A stretch of 43,077 bases of DNA from a virus (IMGVR_UViG_3300009155_000101:1-43077), one strand, 5' to 3'; counted from the stretch's first letter, positions 1 through 6,387 are shown. Notes: generated by a model not told the origin, from the sequence alone. Numbers and translations are program-made.

Positions 1-302
1 GGCATTGCAGCGTGATTCTTCACAGGGGCAGAGTAGTCGCGGTAGGCACCAATCAGATGAAGACTCATCCGATTGCCAAGCGATACGGCTACTTGTTCGA
101 TGAAATGCACTCTGAACTTGATGCCTTCCGCAAGTGCGAAGGCAGGGCGGGGCTTGAGTTGTGGAACTTCCGTTTCAATCGGTTTGGGCAGGAACGCATC
201 AGCCGACCCTGCCCCAAGTGCCTACCGTGGTGCGTTGAAGTTTTTGATGGGATTCACTTCACCACGGGCGAAGGCATCAAGCGTATGCGAGGCAACACAT
301 GA
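1..302 (+). CDS. Zinc-dependent deaminase-fold protein (cytidine/deoxycytidylate deaminase-like), 5' end missing
   Basis: The reading frame is open to the left edge of the window, so the N-terminus is cut off; a GTG at 12 is unlikely to be the true start because the codons before it (H-C-S) read on naturally into the first beta strand. The visible part has the two zinc-site motifs of the deaminase superfamily: HSELDA (His33, Glu35 counted from the GTG), a variant of the usual HAE with Glu as proton shuttle, and PCPKC (Cys67, Cys70). By family knowledge such enzymes deaminate dCMP, cytidine or related bases. The substrate cannot be read here; a role in the phage nucleotide pool is likely but inferred. 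Its stop overlaps the next start as ATGA, so the two genes are translationally coupled. Confidence 0.75.
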   Translation, partial: HCSVILHRGRVVAVGTNQMKTHPIAKRYGYLFDEMHSELDAFRKCEGRAGLELWNFRFNRFGQERISRPCPKCLPWCVEVFDGIHFTTGEGIKRMRGNT

Positions 303-772
303 CACCAAGACTCCACATCCTCACGACCGCGCACGGTGACAATGTCATACTTGCAATCTATGACTCCGAGAAGGTCTACATCCGTGGTGCCGAGCGCACC
401 ATGGGCAGCAAGTGGGTTGATGGAAAGTACACCGCAAAGGACGCTCGTTCCCTGTGGGAGCATATCGTCTATGAGGGTGGCAGGGTTGTTGAGTTGCCGA
501 TGCTTCACGGCTTGCTCACCATGATCATGGCTGAGTCGGAGATTGATCTATCTCTCAAGGTAGACGAGTCGGAGAAGAAGATCGCTAACCTGAGCAAGAC
601 TCTTACCGAGGTGCAGAACGAACGCGACGAGTGGAAGAGAGTCAACGCCGATCAGGTGCAGGAGATTTTTGCGCTGAACGATCAGGTGACCCTGCTGAAG
701 TGTGATCTACAGGACTTGTTGACTCCGATTTATAGTCAGGAGGCTGTATTTGATGCATTCGACACCGAGTGA
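299..772 (+). CDS. Hypothetical protein with C-terminal coiled coil
   Basis: This 157-codon gene starts at the ATG that overlaps the upstream deaminase stop (ATGA). I do not recognise the family. The first half (about 1-80) looks globular with alternating beta-type segments. Residues about 85-140 are rich in Glu, Lys, Asn and Leu with a heptad-like spacing typical of a coiled coil, suggesting an oligomeric protein. The last codons overlap the ribosome binding site and start of the next gene, so it belongs to the same rightward operon. No catalytic motif or signal peptide is visible. Confidence 0.65.
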   Translation: MTPRLHILTTAHGDNVILAIYDSEKVYIRGAERTMGSKWVDGKYTAKDARSLWEHIVYEGGRVVELPMLHGLLTMIMAESEIDLSLKVDESEKKIANLSKTLTEVQNERDEWKRVNADQVQEIFALNDQVTLLKCDLQDLLTPIYSQEAVFDAFDTE

Positions 773-1055
773 CCGATGGTCTCTTAAGTGGGATCACCAC
801 CCGACCAAGCACATCTTCTTTGAAAAGGACTACAGCGGTCTTAAGCCATTCATGAAAGTGTGGGGCGGGGGCTTCCAAGGTCTGGACGATCCGCCACCCG
901 AGGTATTTGTACCGAACACATCCTTGGGAAATTGGCGCATCCCCCTGAACAATGAGGACGCATCTTATGTTATCGGTCTTGAATATGCCCGAGAGATTTG
1001 GGGGCGACTGATCGATATGGGATGGGTGGCAGATCAGCCGTTATCGGACTTGTAA
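753..1055 (+). CDS. Hypothetical protein, 100 codons
   Basis: I chose the ATG at 753 because an ideal AGGAGG lies at 738-743, nine bases upstream; a TTG at 750 directly before it is a poorer choice. The start lies inside the end of the preceding gene (20-base overlap), consistent with a compact phage operon. The protein is rich in Trp, Gly and Pro in its N-terminal half and ends with a short helical segment. It has no recognised domain, signal peptide or membrane segment. Its role is unknown. Confidence 0.6.
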   Translation: MHSTPSDRWSLKWDHHPTKHIFFEKDYSGLKPFMKVWGGGFQGLDDPPPEVFVPNTSLGNWRIPLNNEDASYVIGLEYAREIWGRLIDMGWVADQPLSDL

Positions 1056-1066
1056 GCAAGACTTAC
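1052..1066 (+). promoter_or_regulatory. Short inverted repeat upstream of a promoter
   Basis: GTAAG (1052-1056) and CTTAC (1062-1066) form a 5-base-pair inverted repeat with a 5-base loop. It starts at the stop codon of the upstream gene and lies just before the -35 box at 1070. It could be a weak hairpin or an operator half-site pair, but is short enough to be chance. Confidence 0.2.
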
Positions 1067-1069
1067 CAC

Positions 1070-1097
1070 TTGACTTTTCCCGAGGGTTTGGTATTCT
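1070..1097 (+). promoter_or_regulatory. Putative sigma70 promoter
   Basis: TTGACT (1070-1075) is followed after 16 bases by TATTCT (1092-1097), a fair match to host -35 and -10 boxes. It lies in the only gap of this part of the operon, 24 bases before the ATG at 1121. It is unlike the TAAATA motifs that precede the late genes. Confidence 0.45.
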
Positions 1098-1120
1098 TTA
1101 GGTGTAAGAGGTAACCCCCA

Positions 1121-1324
1121 ATGAGTACTAATGACCGCGAATTTTACACCCTAACGCATCCCGCCCACCGAGTCTCATATGAGTTCAATGAGAAGAACGG
1201 TCAGTACACCGTAACTCGCATGTGGCTGAACGACAGCGAACGCGAGTTCATGGGAATCTTCGACATTCGCTCCGCTCGAAATTATTGGTATGGTCTCGTA
1301 GCCGATGGATTTGTGATGGCTTGA
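1121..1324 (+). CDS. Small hypothetical protein, 67 codons
   Basis: This short gene starts at an ATG preceded by a purine-rich AAGAGG about ten bases upstream and by its own sigma70-like promoter. The product is acidic to neutral, with several aromatic residues and alternating strand-like segments (tyrosine-rich in the first half, Asn-Tyr-Trp-Tyr near residue 57). It has no membrane segment and no recognised domain. The stop TGA overlaps the -35 box of the next promoter. Function unknown; the position suggests a small early host-takeover protein, which is inference only. Confidence 0.55.
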   Translation: MSTNDREFYTLTHPAHRVSYEFNEKNGQYTVTRMWLNDSEREFMGIFDIRSARNYWYGLVADGFVMA

Positions 1325-1349
1325 CAGCAAGCACTCGATACGATACCAT
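1321..1349 (+). promoter_or_regulatory. Putative strong sigma70 promoter
   Basis: A perfect -35 box TTGACA (1321-1326) is followed after the optimal 17 bases by TACCAT (1344-1349). It overlaps the stop codon of the previous gene and sits 21 bases before the ATG at 1371. Confidence 0.55.
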
Positions 1350-1370
1350 TCAGATGTCAAAGGAGACACC

Positions 1371-1757
1371 ATGACAGTCACTCCGATCAACCTCCTCACC
1401 GTCAAGACAAACCTCCCCTCCTCCGTGTGGAGTGCAGACAAGACGGTATCCCTAGAACGACTAGACCGTTGGCTGAACGCCGCACAGGCGATCATCAACG
1501 AGAACTACGCATCCAACTTTCCCACTCTCACACCGACCGTCCTAGAGATGACTGACGGTCGCCGCTACATCCGCATCGACGGCATCGTAGACAATGGGCG
1601 TGGGCAGCGATCTGTGTGGGCATTCATCGACAAGCAGACGGGAGGCATCCTGAAGCCCGCAGGGTACAAGGCTCCCGCCAAGCACGAACGCGGGAACCTG
1701 TTCGATGCCTACAACGGTGTTGGCTCCCTGACTCCATACGGACCCGCCTACCTCTAA
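1371..1757 (+). CDS. Conserved phage protein of unknown function
   Basis: This 128-codon gene starts with an ATG preceded by AAAGGAG (about 1360-1366). The C-terminal half carries a pattern I associate with small conserved phage proteins: a charged strand region GRRYIRIDG, then a tryptophan and FIDKQTGGILKPAGYKAPAKH, ending in a Gly/Asn-rich tail. I know of no established function for these proteins. No nucleotide-binding or catalytic motif is visible. It is driven by the TTGACA promoter just upstream and is followed after 12 bases by a small membrane protein gene. Confidence 0.6.
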   Translation: MTVTPINLLTVKTNLPSSVWSADKTVSLERLDRWLNAAQAIINENYASNFPTLTPTVLEMTDGRRYIRIDGIVDNGRGQRSVWAFIDKQTGGILKPAGYKAPAKHERGNLFDAYNGVGSLTPYGPAYL

Positions 1758-1769
1758 TAAGGAACACCC

Positions 1770-1979
1770 ATGAAAGACCGCAACGAAGTTCTAACCATAG
1801 TGCTAGTCGCTTGTACCATCTCATTCCTGCTAACCTCCTGCCTAGCAGCCCTGTGGCTGTCTCTCTATGACTTCCTGCGAAGTCATGGCATGGGGTTTTG
1901 GCAGATCGTGTTTCTGTATGCAGCGTTTGCAACCACACTCAGCACGGCAACTGTGCTGACCCGCAACCGTGACTCCTGA
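1770..1979 (+). CDS. Small membrane protein, two predicted transmembrane helices
   Basis: The gene starts at an ATG preceded by AAGGA at a proper distance. The 69-residue product has two hydrophobic stretches (about residues 8-34 and 41-62) joined by a short polar loop, with a charged N-terminus and an Arg-containing C-terminus. A Cys in LLTSC near residue 24 resembles a lipobox, but the segment is long enough to be a membrane span. It could be an inner-membrane early protein such as a superinfection-exclusion factor or a holin-like protein; neither can be shown. The stop overlaps the ribosome binding site of the next gene. Confidence 0.55.
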   Translation: MKDRNEVLTIVLVACTISFLLTSCLAALWLSLYDFLRSHGMGFWQIVFLYAAFATTLSTATVLTRNRDS

Positions 1980-1992
1980 AAGGAGACTCATC

Positions 1993-2376
1993 ATGACAAG
2001 TTTCAATACGCTATCGAAGAAAGCCCGTACCGCCGCTGTTGGTCATGCCAAGCGCACCGAGAAGCGCAGCAACAAGTTGCTGTATGATGTCCGCAACGAC
2101 AAGGAGTTGGGTGAACTCCTGATCAAGGCATGGGACAAGAATCGCAAGGTGAAACTGCCCGTGGGTGCCTACCTGTACGAAGAGTGGGAACCCGTGGACA
2201 ACTGCTATGTCGGCGGTTGCACCTACCTCATCGTCAACGCCAAGGGTGAGATCCTCAACGCCAAAGACGAATGGCTCCACGAAAATCCGATCAACGAATG
2301 GAGTGATGAAGTTCAGGTGTGGCTTGGTCTGAAGGAGCCGAAGCCCACCAAGAAGAAGGGCAAGACCAAGAAGTGA
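1993..2376 (+). CDS. Hypothetical basic protein with Lys-rich tail
   Basis: The ATG at 1993 is preferred over one at 1969 because AGGAG lies at 1981-1985, seven bases before it. The 127-residue product is basic at both ends: the N-terminus has repeated Lys/Arg and the last 20 residues are mostly Lys, Pro and Thr. The centre is a small globular domain with two Cys (YVGGC region) and several Trp residues. It is the last gene of the rightward block and is followed by the hairpin terminator at 2399. The lysine tail suggests nucleic-acid contact, which is inference. Family not recognised. Confidence 0.6.
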   Translation: MTSFNTLSKKARTAAVGHAKRTEKRSNKLLYDVRNDKELGELLIKAWDKNRKVKLPVGAYLYEEWEPVDNCYVGGCTYLIVNAKGEILNAKDEWLHENPINEWSDEVQVWLGLKEPKPTKKKGKTKK

Positions 2377-2398
2377 CATCAATAAATCGGTAAACAAA

Positions 2399-2433
2399 CA
2401 GGGGAGGCTTTCGCCTCCCCTGCTGTATTTTTG
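2399..2433. terminator. Bidirectional intrinsic terminator
   Basis: AGGGGAGGC (2400-2408) pairs with GCCTCCCCT (2413-2421) around a TTTC loop, and C2399/G2422 extends the stem to ten pairs. On the plus strand a T-rich run (TGTATTTTTGT) follows. On the minus strand the sequence after the stem reads TGTTTGTTTACC. It separates the convergent rightward block and the leftward structural gene, so it likely stops transcription from both sides. Confidence 0.85.
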
Positions 2434-2447
2434 TACACCTCTTTGTA

Positions 2448-3896
2448 TTAGGGGCGTATCGTCTCTTCCTGAGCAACGAGAACTGGATATGCGTATTCTC
2501 CTTGCAGACCAGCCTGTGTCACCAAGGTCTGACCATTGAAGCATCTGACATCAACAGCACTACTGTCAATACGAATACCTGGATCTGTAGCAACTGTTGG
2601 ATCTCCCAACTTGAAGTTTTGCCATGCTTGATTTGTGGGGTGGTACATCAACAAATTTCCCTTACGAAGATACCCATCGCGGATGATTACCTGATCCGTC
2701 GATGCTGCGTTTTCATGCACACCAATGTTGCCGTCATTTCCAAGCAAAGCGTTCACCTTTGCGGAACCAAACTTGATGTATGGGCTATTGTTTGCAGTAC
2801 CACCACCAAGAGTCACCGTTGAGAAAATTGGCTGTGTACCTTCGTGCAGCGAACCGAGGGTAACTGCATGGTTAAAATCAGCACCTTGATAGCCATTTAC
2901 TGTCACAACTGCGCTTGTAAATGCCTGTGCTGTTCCGCCATAGTTTCCCCAAATATAAGCATCTTCCACCAACTTATCGCAAGAGATATTGAAGAACTTG
3001 GTCTTGTTGGTATTGCTAGAGATTATCTTCGTGCAGTTCGATCCCGCGTACCAAGATGCACCAGTCGTACTAATTGTGCTTTGGGTTGAAAGCACATTAC
3101 TGCCATATTGGTAGATGTATGGCCAGTTGCCCAACAGAGCAATTATGCTGTATGTCGGCTGCGGCACCTGAGGGTAAGTAGCGAGGGCGTAAGTATAGAA
3201 TTTTGGTGCAGTCAAACCAGCGGAGGTTGACAAATTCTTACACACAATCGTCGCTCCAGAACCATATCCGTTGGTCGCGTAGTCGTTATTTTGCATAACT
3301 GCTGTGCGAATGTTCAACGCAGTCAGACCTGATTCCAGCCCGATACTTGTTGCACCCTGTCCAATCTCACCTGTTCTGATATCCCAGCCATAGTATCCTT
3401 TGGCTCCTGCTGCATCTGGATAGAATCCCCGATCCGTCACACCAATATAGAAAGTTATGTCCTGATATCGGTTTCGTGGATTGCCAGTTGTGCCGTTCTG
3501 TGCGCCAGTTGCACCAAACCAACCAGTCTGACCGCTAGCAACGAATCCATCACCAGACATTCCTCCATACAGCAACGATACACCGTATCTACTTGTGTAC
3601 GAATTTGTCATGTAATTGACGATATACTTGTTGCCAATGTACACCGTATCGCCGCCCTGCGGTGTGAAATTCGTTGTGTTGTAGTACCAGGTGTTGCCGA
3701 TTGGAGTTGCAGATCTCCAGTTTTTGGGGTTGCCCCAAAAGTATGGGCCAAATACAAAGTCTCCTGATGTGGAGACCGATCCATCAATACCCGATACCCA
3801 AGCAGGAGAGCCTGATGGGCCTCCGTATTGAGCGGTGTAACCGCTGTTCGTTCCTGTGTAGCCTGTGTGGCCGCCAAACCATGCATAGATTGCCAT
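2448..3896 (-). CDS. Putative virion structural protein (fibre- or decoration-like)
   Basis: This 482-residue protein is rich in Gly, Thr, Ser, Asn and Tyr with few charged residues and regular strand-like repeats, the composition of extended phage fibre or surface proteins. The N-terminus has repeated Gly-Tyr-Thr-Gly type segments (about residues 9-30). I see no signal peptide, membrane segment or known enzymatic motif. An AGGAG lies upstream of the ATG, and a TAAATA late-type motif at 3951-3956 precedes the gene, so it forms the last leftward late unit before the terminator at 2399. Function beyond structural is unknown. Confidence 0.6.
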   Translation of the reverse strand: MAIYAWFGGHTGYTGTNSGYTAQYGGPSGSPAWVSGIDGSVSTSGDFVFGPYFWGNPKNWRSATPIGNTWYYNTTNFTPQGGDTVYIGNKYIVNYMTNSYTSRYGVSLLYGGMSGDGFVASGQTGWFGATGAQNGTTGNPRNRYQDITFYIGVTDRGFYPDAAGAKGYYGWDIRTGEIGQGATSIGLESGLTALNIRTAVMQNNDYATNGYGSGATIVCKNLSTSAGLTAPKFYTYALATYPQVPQPTYSIIALLGNWPYIYQYGSNVLSTQSTISTTGASWYAGSNCTKIISSNTNKTKFFNISCDKLVEDAYIWGNYGGTAQAFTSAVVTVNGYQGADFNHAVTLGSLHEGTQPIFSTVTLGGGTANNSPYIKFGSAKVNALLGNDGNIGVHENAASTDQVIIRDGYLRKGNLLMYHPTNQAWQNFKLGDPTVATDPGIRIDSSAVDVRCFNGQTLVTQAGLQGEYAYPVLVAQEETIRP

Positions 3897-3950
3897 TCTG
3901 TTTTTCTCCTGTGGAAAGGTTTGCGTAGATGCCTAGTATTTCAGTAGCGA

Positions 3951-3956
3951 TATTTA
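3951..3956 (-). promoter_or_regulatory. Putative late promoter core (ATAAATA)
   Basis: Read on the minus strand this is ACATAAATATC. It lies 54 bases before the start of the 482-codon gene and contains the TAA stop codon of the upstream 313-codon gene. Confidence 0.6.
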
Positions 3957-4895
3957 TGTCTTGGGGGATTCTGACTCTTTTGTTGCCTGCGCGGTCTTCC
4001 GCGCGGCTTCCAATTTCTTGAAGCCGTTCTGCTCCTTGATCTTGGCAATGATTTCTTTCGTCAGATCCGACTGCACAGTTGCTGCAATACCGCTCTCACC
4101 AAAGATCCGCTCCTTTTCGCTGTCGGTCATCGACTCCTTGAGGATCTGTATCATCTCCACAATCTCACGGATGGCTGTTGCGTTTCGCTTGCTGTTGATC
4201 GTAGACCATGCAACCATGCCCACAGCAATTACAAACCCAACGATGAGCAGTATCGCACCGACCATTGCGATCTGATCCATGTAACGATGTGCCGCTGATG
4301 CAAATCCAAGCATCAGCGCACCAAGCAGCGCGAGTGTTCCACCGTATCCCTTGTTCAAGAAGAACGCGACTGCTGCCCCCGCTGCAATCAGAAGAAAGCC
4401 AATGACCCAAAACATGCTGATGTAGCCGTACAATTTCTCCATGGCTTTCGCCTTGGTCTGATCCAATGCGATCTGTAGACTCGTCAGCGACTTCTCAAGT
4501 CGATTCACCTCTGCGGTCAGCGATTGCAGTTTGCCCACTTCTTTGCCGATGCTGTCTGCTGATTCAATGATGTTCGCTGCCTTGCTGTCTACACGATCAA
4601 GGAATTGCGATGCCCGATCTGTCTCCACTCCACCAGAATCGACAGCATTTTCAGACATCGGCGTATCCTCTTTCACGGATTCGATGTTGTAGATCTGTCG
4701 AATGCTCTGTGTCTCAAGCAGTATCCGCCCTGCATCTCGTTTGATGAGGGTCACCGAATCCGTAGTGTGATCCACCACGGAAGTGATTGCTGCGGATGAT
4801 GCGCCCGTGGAAGGCTGAACAGGCGGTACGGTTTTGCAACCGTGGGCTAGGGCTAGAACTGCCGCTGCGAGTGTAAAGATACGCAATGATTTCAT
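3954..4895 (-). CDS. Membrane protein with lipoprotein-like N-terminus, coiled coil and three transmembrane segments
   Basis: The 313-residue product begins with a charged n-region and a hydrophobic segment ending in AHGC, so Cys20 may be lipidated, although the lipobox is not canonical (His at -2, Ala at -3). Residues about 95-155 look like a coiled coil. Three hydrophobic spans follow (about 157-181, 185-203 and 208-230), then a charged C-terminal region. The mixture of lipoprotein-like start and inner-membrane spans is odd. A role in lysis (spanin- or holin-like) or in the envelope is possible but unproven. There is no ribosome binding site: a TAAATA motif ends five bases before the ATG. 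Confidence 0.6.
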   Translation of the reverse strand: MKSLRIFTLAAAVLALAHGCKTVPPVQPSTGASSAAITSVVDHTTDSVTLIKRDAGRILLETQSIRQIYNIESVKEDTPMSENAVDSGGVETDRASQFLDRVDSKAANIIESADSIGKEVGKLQSLTAEVNRLEKSLTSLQIALDQTKAKAMEKLYGYISMFWVIGFLLIAAGAAVAFFLNKGYGGTLALLGALMLGFASAAHRYMDQIAMVGAILLIVGFVIAVGMVAWSTINSKRNATAIREIVEMIQILKESMTDSEKERIFGESGIAATVQSDLTKEIIAKIKEQNGFKKLEAARKTAQATKESESPKT

Positions 4896-4900
4896 ATGGG

Positions 4901-4906
4901 TATTTA
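4901..4906 (-). promoter_or_regulatory. Putative late promoter core (CTAAATAC), leaderless arrangement
   Basis: On the minus strand GCCTAAATACCCAT runs straight into the ATG of the 313-codon gene, with five bases between the last A of the core and the ATG. T4 late transcripts begin about six bases after the core, so the mRNA would start at the AUG. It is back to back with a plus-strand copy at 4926. Confidence 0.6.
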
Positions 4907-4925
4907 GGCTAGTGACCCCTTGCCA

Positions 4926-4931
4926 TAAATA
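4926..4931 (+). promoter_or_regulatory. Putative late promoter core on the plus strand (ATAAATAC), leaderless arrangement
   Basis: CATAAATACTCTT is followed by the ATG at 4937, again with exactly five bases between core and start codon and no Shine-Dalgarno sequence. It is the only plus-strand copy I found in front of a gene. Confidence 0.55.
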
Positions 4932-4936
4932 CTCTT

Positions 4937-5260
4937 ATGTTCCGTGAGCAGCCCGACGAAAAGCGCGAGTTCATCAGGACGCACATCTACAGATTAGGTG
5001 AAGAGATCTCGCCAACGCTCCTTTTTCAGATCACCGCGAAAGATAGTCATAGGTATCAGGGCGAGGGGTGGCGTGAAGTCATGGTGTCGATTCAGCACCA
5101 CCGAGACAAGTTGTACATACGCTACACGGGTATCAATACAGGAGGGATACGATATGCCACGCAGAAACGCGATAGTGAAGCCGAAAAGACCTCAGAAGTC
5201 AACCCCATCTTTAAAGCCTTCGGACAAGCGTTCAAGGTATTCCGTAAAGGGCCCTCGTAA
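4937..5260 (+). CDS. Hypothetical protein, rightward late island
   Basis: This 107-codon gene is on the opposite strand to its neighbours. The ATG follows the ATAAATAC motif by five bases. The product has a charged N-terminal helix, a likely beta-rich middle (about residues 25-75, with paired Val, Tyr and Ile strands) and a basic C-terminus. I do not recognise it. Its last 107 bases overlap the 45-codon reading frame that starts at 5154 in another frame. The late-type promoter suggests it is made with the virion genes. Confidence 0.55.
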   Translation: MFREQPDEKREFIRTHIYRLGEEISPTLLFQITAKDSHRYQGEGWREVMVSIQHHRDKLYIRYTGINTGGIRYATQKRDSEAEKTSEVNPIFKAFGQAFKVFRKGPS

Positions 5261-5291
5261 GCCCGCTGCACCACGGAAGCCCCGTCCTTAA
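5154..5291 (+). CDS. Very small, highly basic Pro/Lys/Arg-rich protein, overlapping frame
   Basis: An AGGAGGG (5140-5146) lies seven bases before the ATG at 5154, the best ribosome binding site in the island. The 45-residue product is almost half Lys, Arg and Pro with no acidic residue except one Asp, like a nucleic-acid-binding tail or protamine-like peptide. It overlaps the end of the 107-codon gene in another frame. A longer frame exists upstream from 4998, but it only shadows the first gene. The stop TAA overlaps the stop of the convergent leftward gene in the palindrome TTAA. Role unknown; DNA condensation or packaging is speculation. Confidence 0.5.
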   Translation: MPRRNAIVKPKRPQKSTPSLKPSDKRSRYSVKGPRKPAAPRKPRP

Positions 5292-5836
5292 GCCTTGCTG
5301 ACATCGAAAACATCGAATACGAAATTGACTGTCGCTGTCAAGACAGACGGTTCGTTTTCAGTATGCGATAGGGTGAATCCCGATATCTGCGTGGGGATCA
5401 GGTTCTGAAAATTCATGACCAACACGGGCACCTTCTTGTTGTCTAGAAAGAACAGTTTGCCGTAGTTGATCGTGGTATCAGTATCTGGCGCAATTTCCCT
5501 GAAGTCGCGGTAGGGTACTCCCGACCGCATCCACCTGACCATCTCCATGTAATTGCGGAAGTTCTCATCGATGATGAATCGGATCGAGATGTCCGAGGAT
5601 GCCCTGCCACCTGGAAACTTGATGTCGTTGGCGGCAAACAGATGGTTGTATACGCTTGGAGTGGATGTCAGATTCGGTGTCTGTGCCGATGTGCAGAAGT
5701 AAGTGACATTCGGAATCTTCTCGCACACGAAGCGGTAGTTGGTGCTTGCCGCCAGATTAGTGTTGATCGGATTATTGGCAAGCGAACCGAAGTTGGTCAG
5801 TTCGGGCAACCAGTTTTTTGCATTGGGTGATGCCAT
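5288..5836 (-). CDS. Tail-tube-like virion protein, paralogue 2
   Basis: The 182-residue product is clearly related to the 179-residue product of the gene just upstream: both have an NTN...STN(Y/F)R start, a YFCT strand, FI(V/I)(N/D)E(D/N)F followed by an EM..W helix, and LDNKK.PV near residue 135. I associate this pattern with tail-tube or baseplate-tube type structural proteins of T4-like phages, though the exact T4 equivalent is not certain. The ATG has AAGGAG upstream and is immediately adjacent to the stop of paralogue 1. It ends in a TTAA shared with the convergent island gene. Confidence 0.65.
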   Translation of the reverse strand: MASPNAKNWLPELTNFGSLANNPINTNLAASTNYRFVCEKIPNVTYFCTSAQTPNLTSTPSVYNHLFAANDIKFPGGRASSDISIRFIIDENFRNYMEMVRWMRSGVPYRDFREIAPDTDTTINYGKLFFLDNKKVPVLVMNFQNLIPTQISGFTLSHTENEPSVLTATVNFVFDVFDVSKA

Positions 5837-6375
5837 CAGAACTCCTTGATGTCGAACGAGGTGAACTGGAAGGTTGCATCACATGTGATGAACGGTGCGT
5901 CAGCCACCGCAGAGTTCATCGGGATGTTGCTCAAGCCCGTGATCATCAATCCATCAAACATGACACGCGCCACGGGATGCTTCTTGTTGTCCAGTATCAG
6001 CAACTGACCCGAATCCGTGATGAGATTCATCATGCGGGCTTGCGAATTGTCCTGAAAGAACCCGTAGTAATTGAGCGATTTGCGGAACCAATCGGACATC
6101 TCAAACCAGTTGCTGAAGTCCTCGTTCACGATGAACTTGACCGATAGGTCGCCATGCTCAATCTTGTTCCCAAAAAACTTGGCTTGGGCTGCAAGGGGAA
6201 TCGGAACCCGAATCGGTTCCATCGTCATGGATGGGAACGATACCTCAGTACAAAAGTAGACCGCCGACCTTACCTTCGGAATCATCAATCGAAAGTTGGT
6301 AGAGAACGCAGGGTTCGTGTTCAACGGCTGTCGATTGATCCCACCATGCACGATGTCATCGGGTATGTTGTTCAT
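5836..6375 (-). CDS. Tail-tube-like virion protein, paralogue 1
   Basis: This 179-residue protein is the first of two tandem paralogues. It has the same strand-helix-strand pattern as its neighbour (YFCT at about 42-45, the FIVNED segment and EM..W helix near 83-96, LDNKK.PV near 128-135) and resembles gp19-type tube subunits or related baseplate-tube proteins. It differs in a longer N-terminal lead and in the loop after the EM..W helix. It has no ribosome binding site; a TAAATA motif lies six bases before the ATG. Together the pair forms a two-gene unit just downstream of the capsid terminator. Confidence 0.65.
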   Translation of the reverse strand: MNNIPDDIVHGGINRQPLNTNPAFSTNFRLMIPKVRSAVYFCTEVSFPSMTMEPIRVPIPLAAQAKFFGNKIEHGDLSVKFIVNEDFSNWFEMSDWFRKSLNYYGFFQDNSQARMMNLITDSGQLLILDNKKHPVARVMFDGLMITGLSNIPMNSAVADAPFITCDATFQFTSFDIKEF

Positions 6376-6381
6376 CGGATG

Positions 6382-6387
6382 TATTTA
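6382..6387 (-). promoter_or_regulatory. Putative late promoter core (CTAAATAC), near-leaderless
   Basis: GTCTAAATACATCCG lies six bases before the ATG of tube-like paralogue 1, with no Shine-Dalgarno sequence. It directly follows the capsid terminator's T-rich run. Confidence 0.6.

Noticed and set aside
2011-2544. A leftward open frame across the terminator at 2399
   Set aside because: It reads through the terminator hairpin and overlaps two better-supported genes on either side.
4998-5291. The longer 97-codon version of the nested basic frame
   Set aside because: The part before 5154 overlaps the 107-codon gene and lacks a ribosome binding site, while the internal ATG at 5154 has AGGAGGG at ideal spacing.
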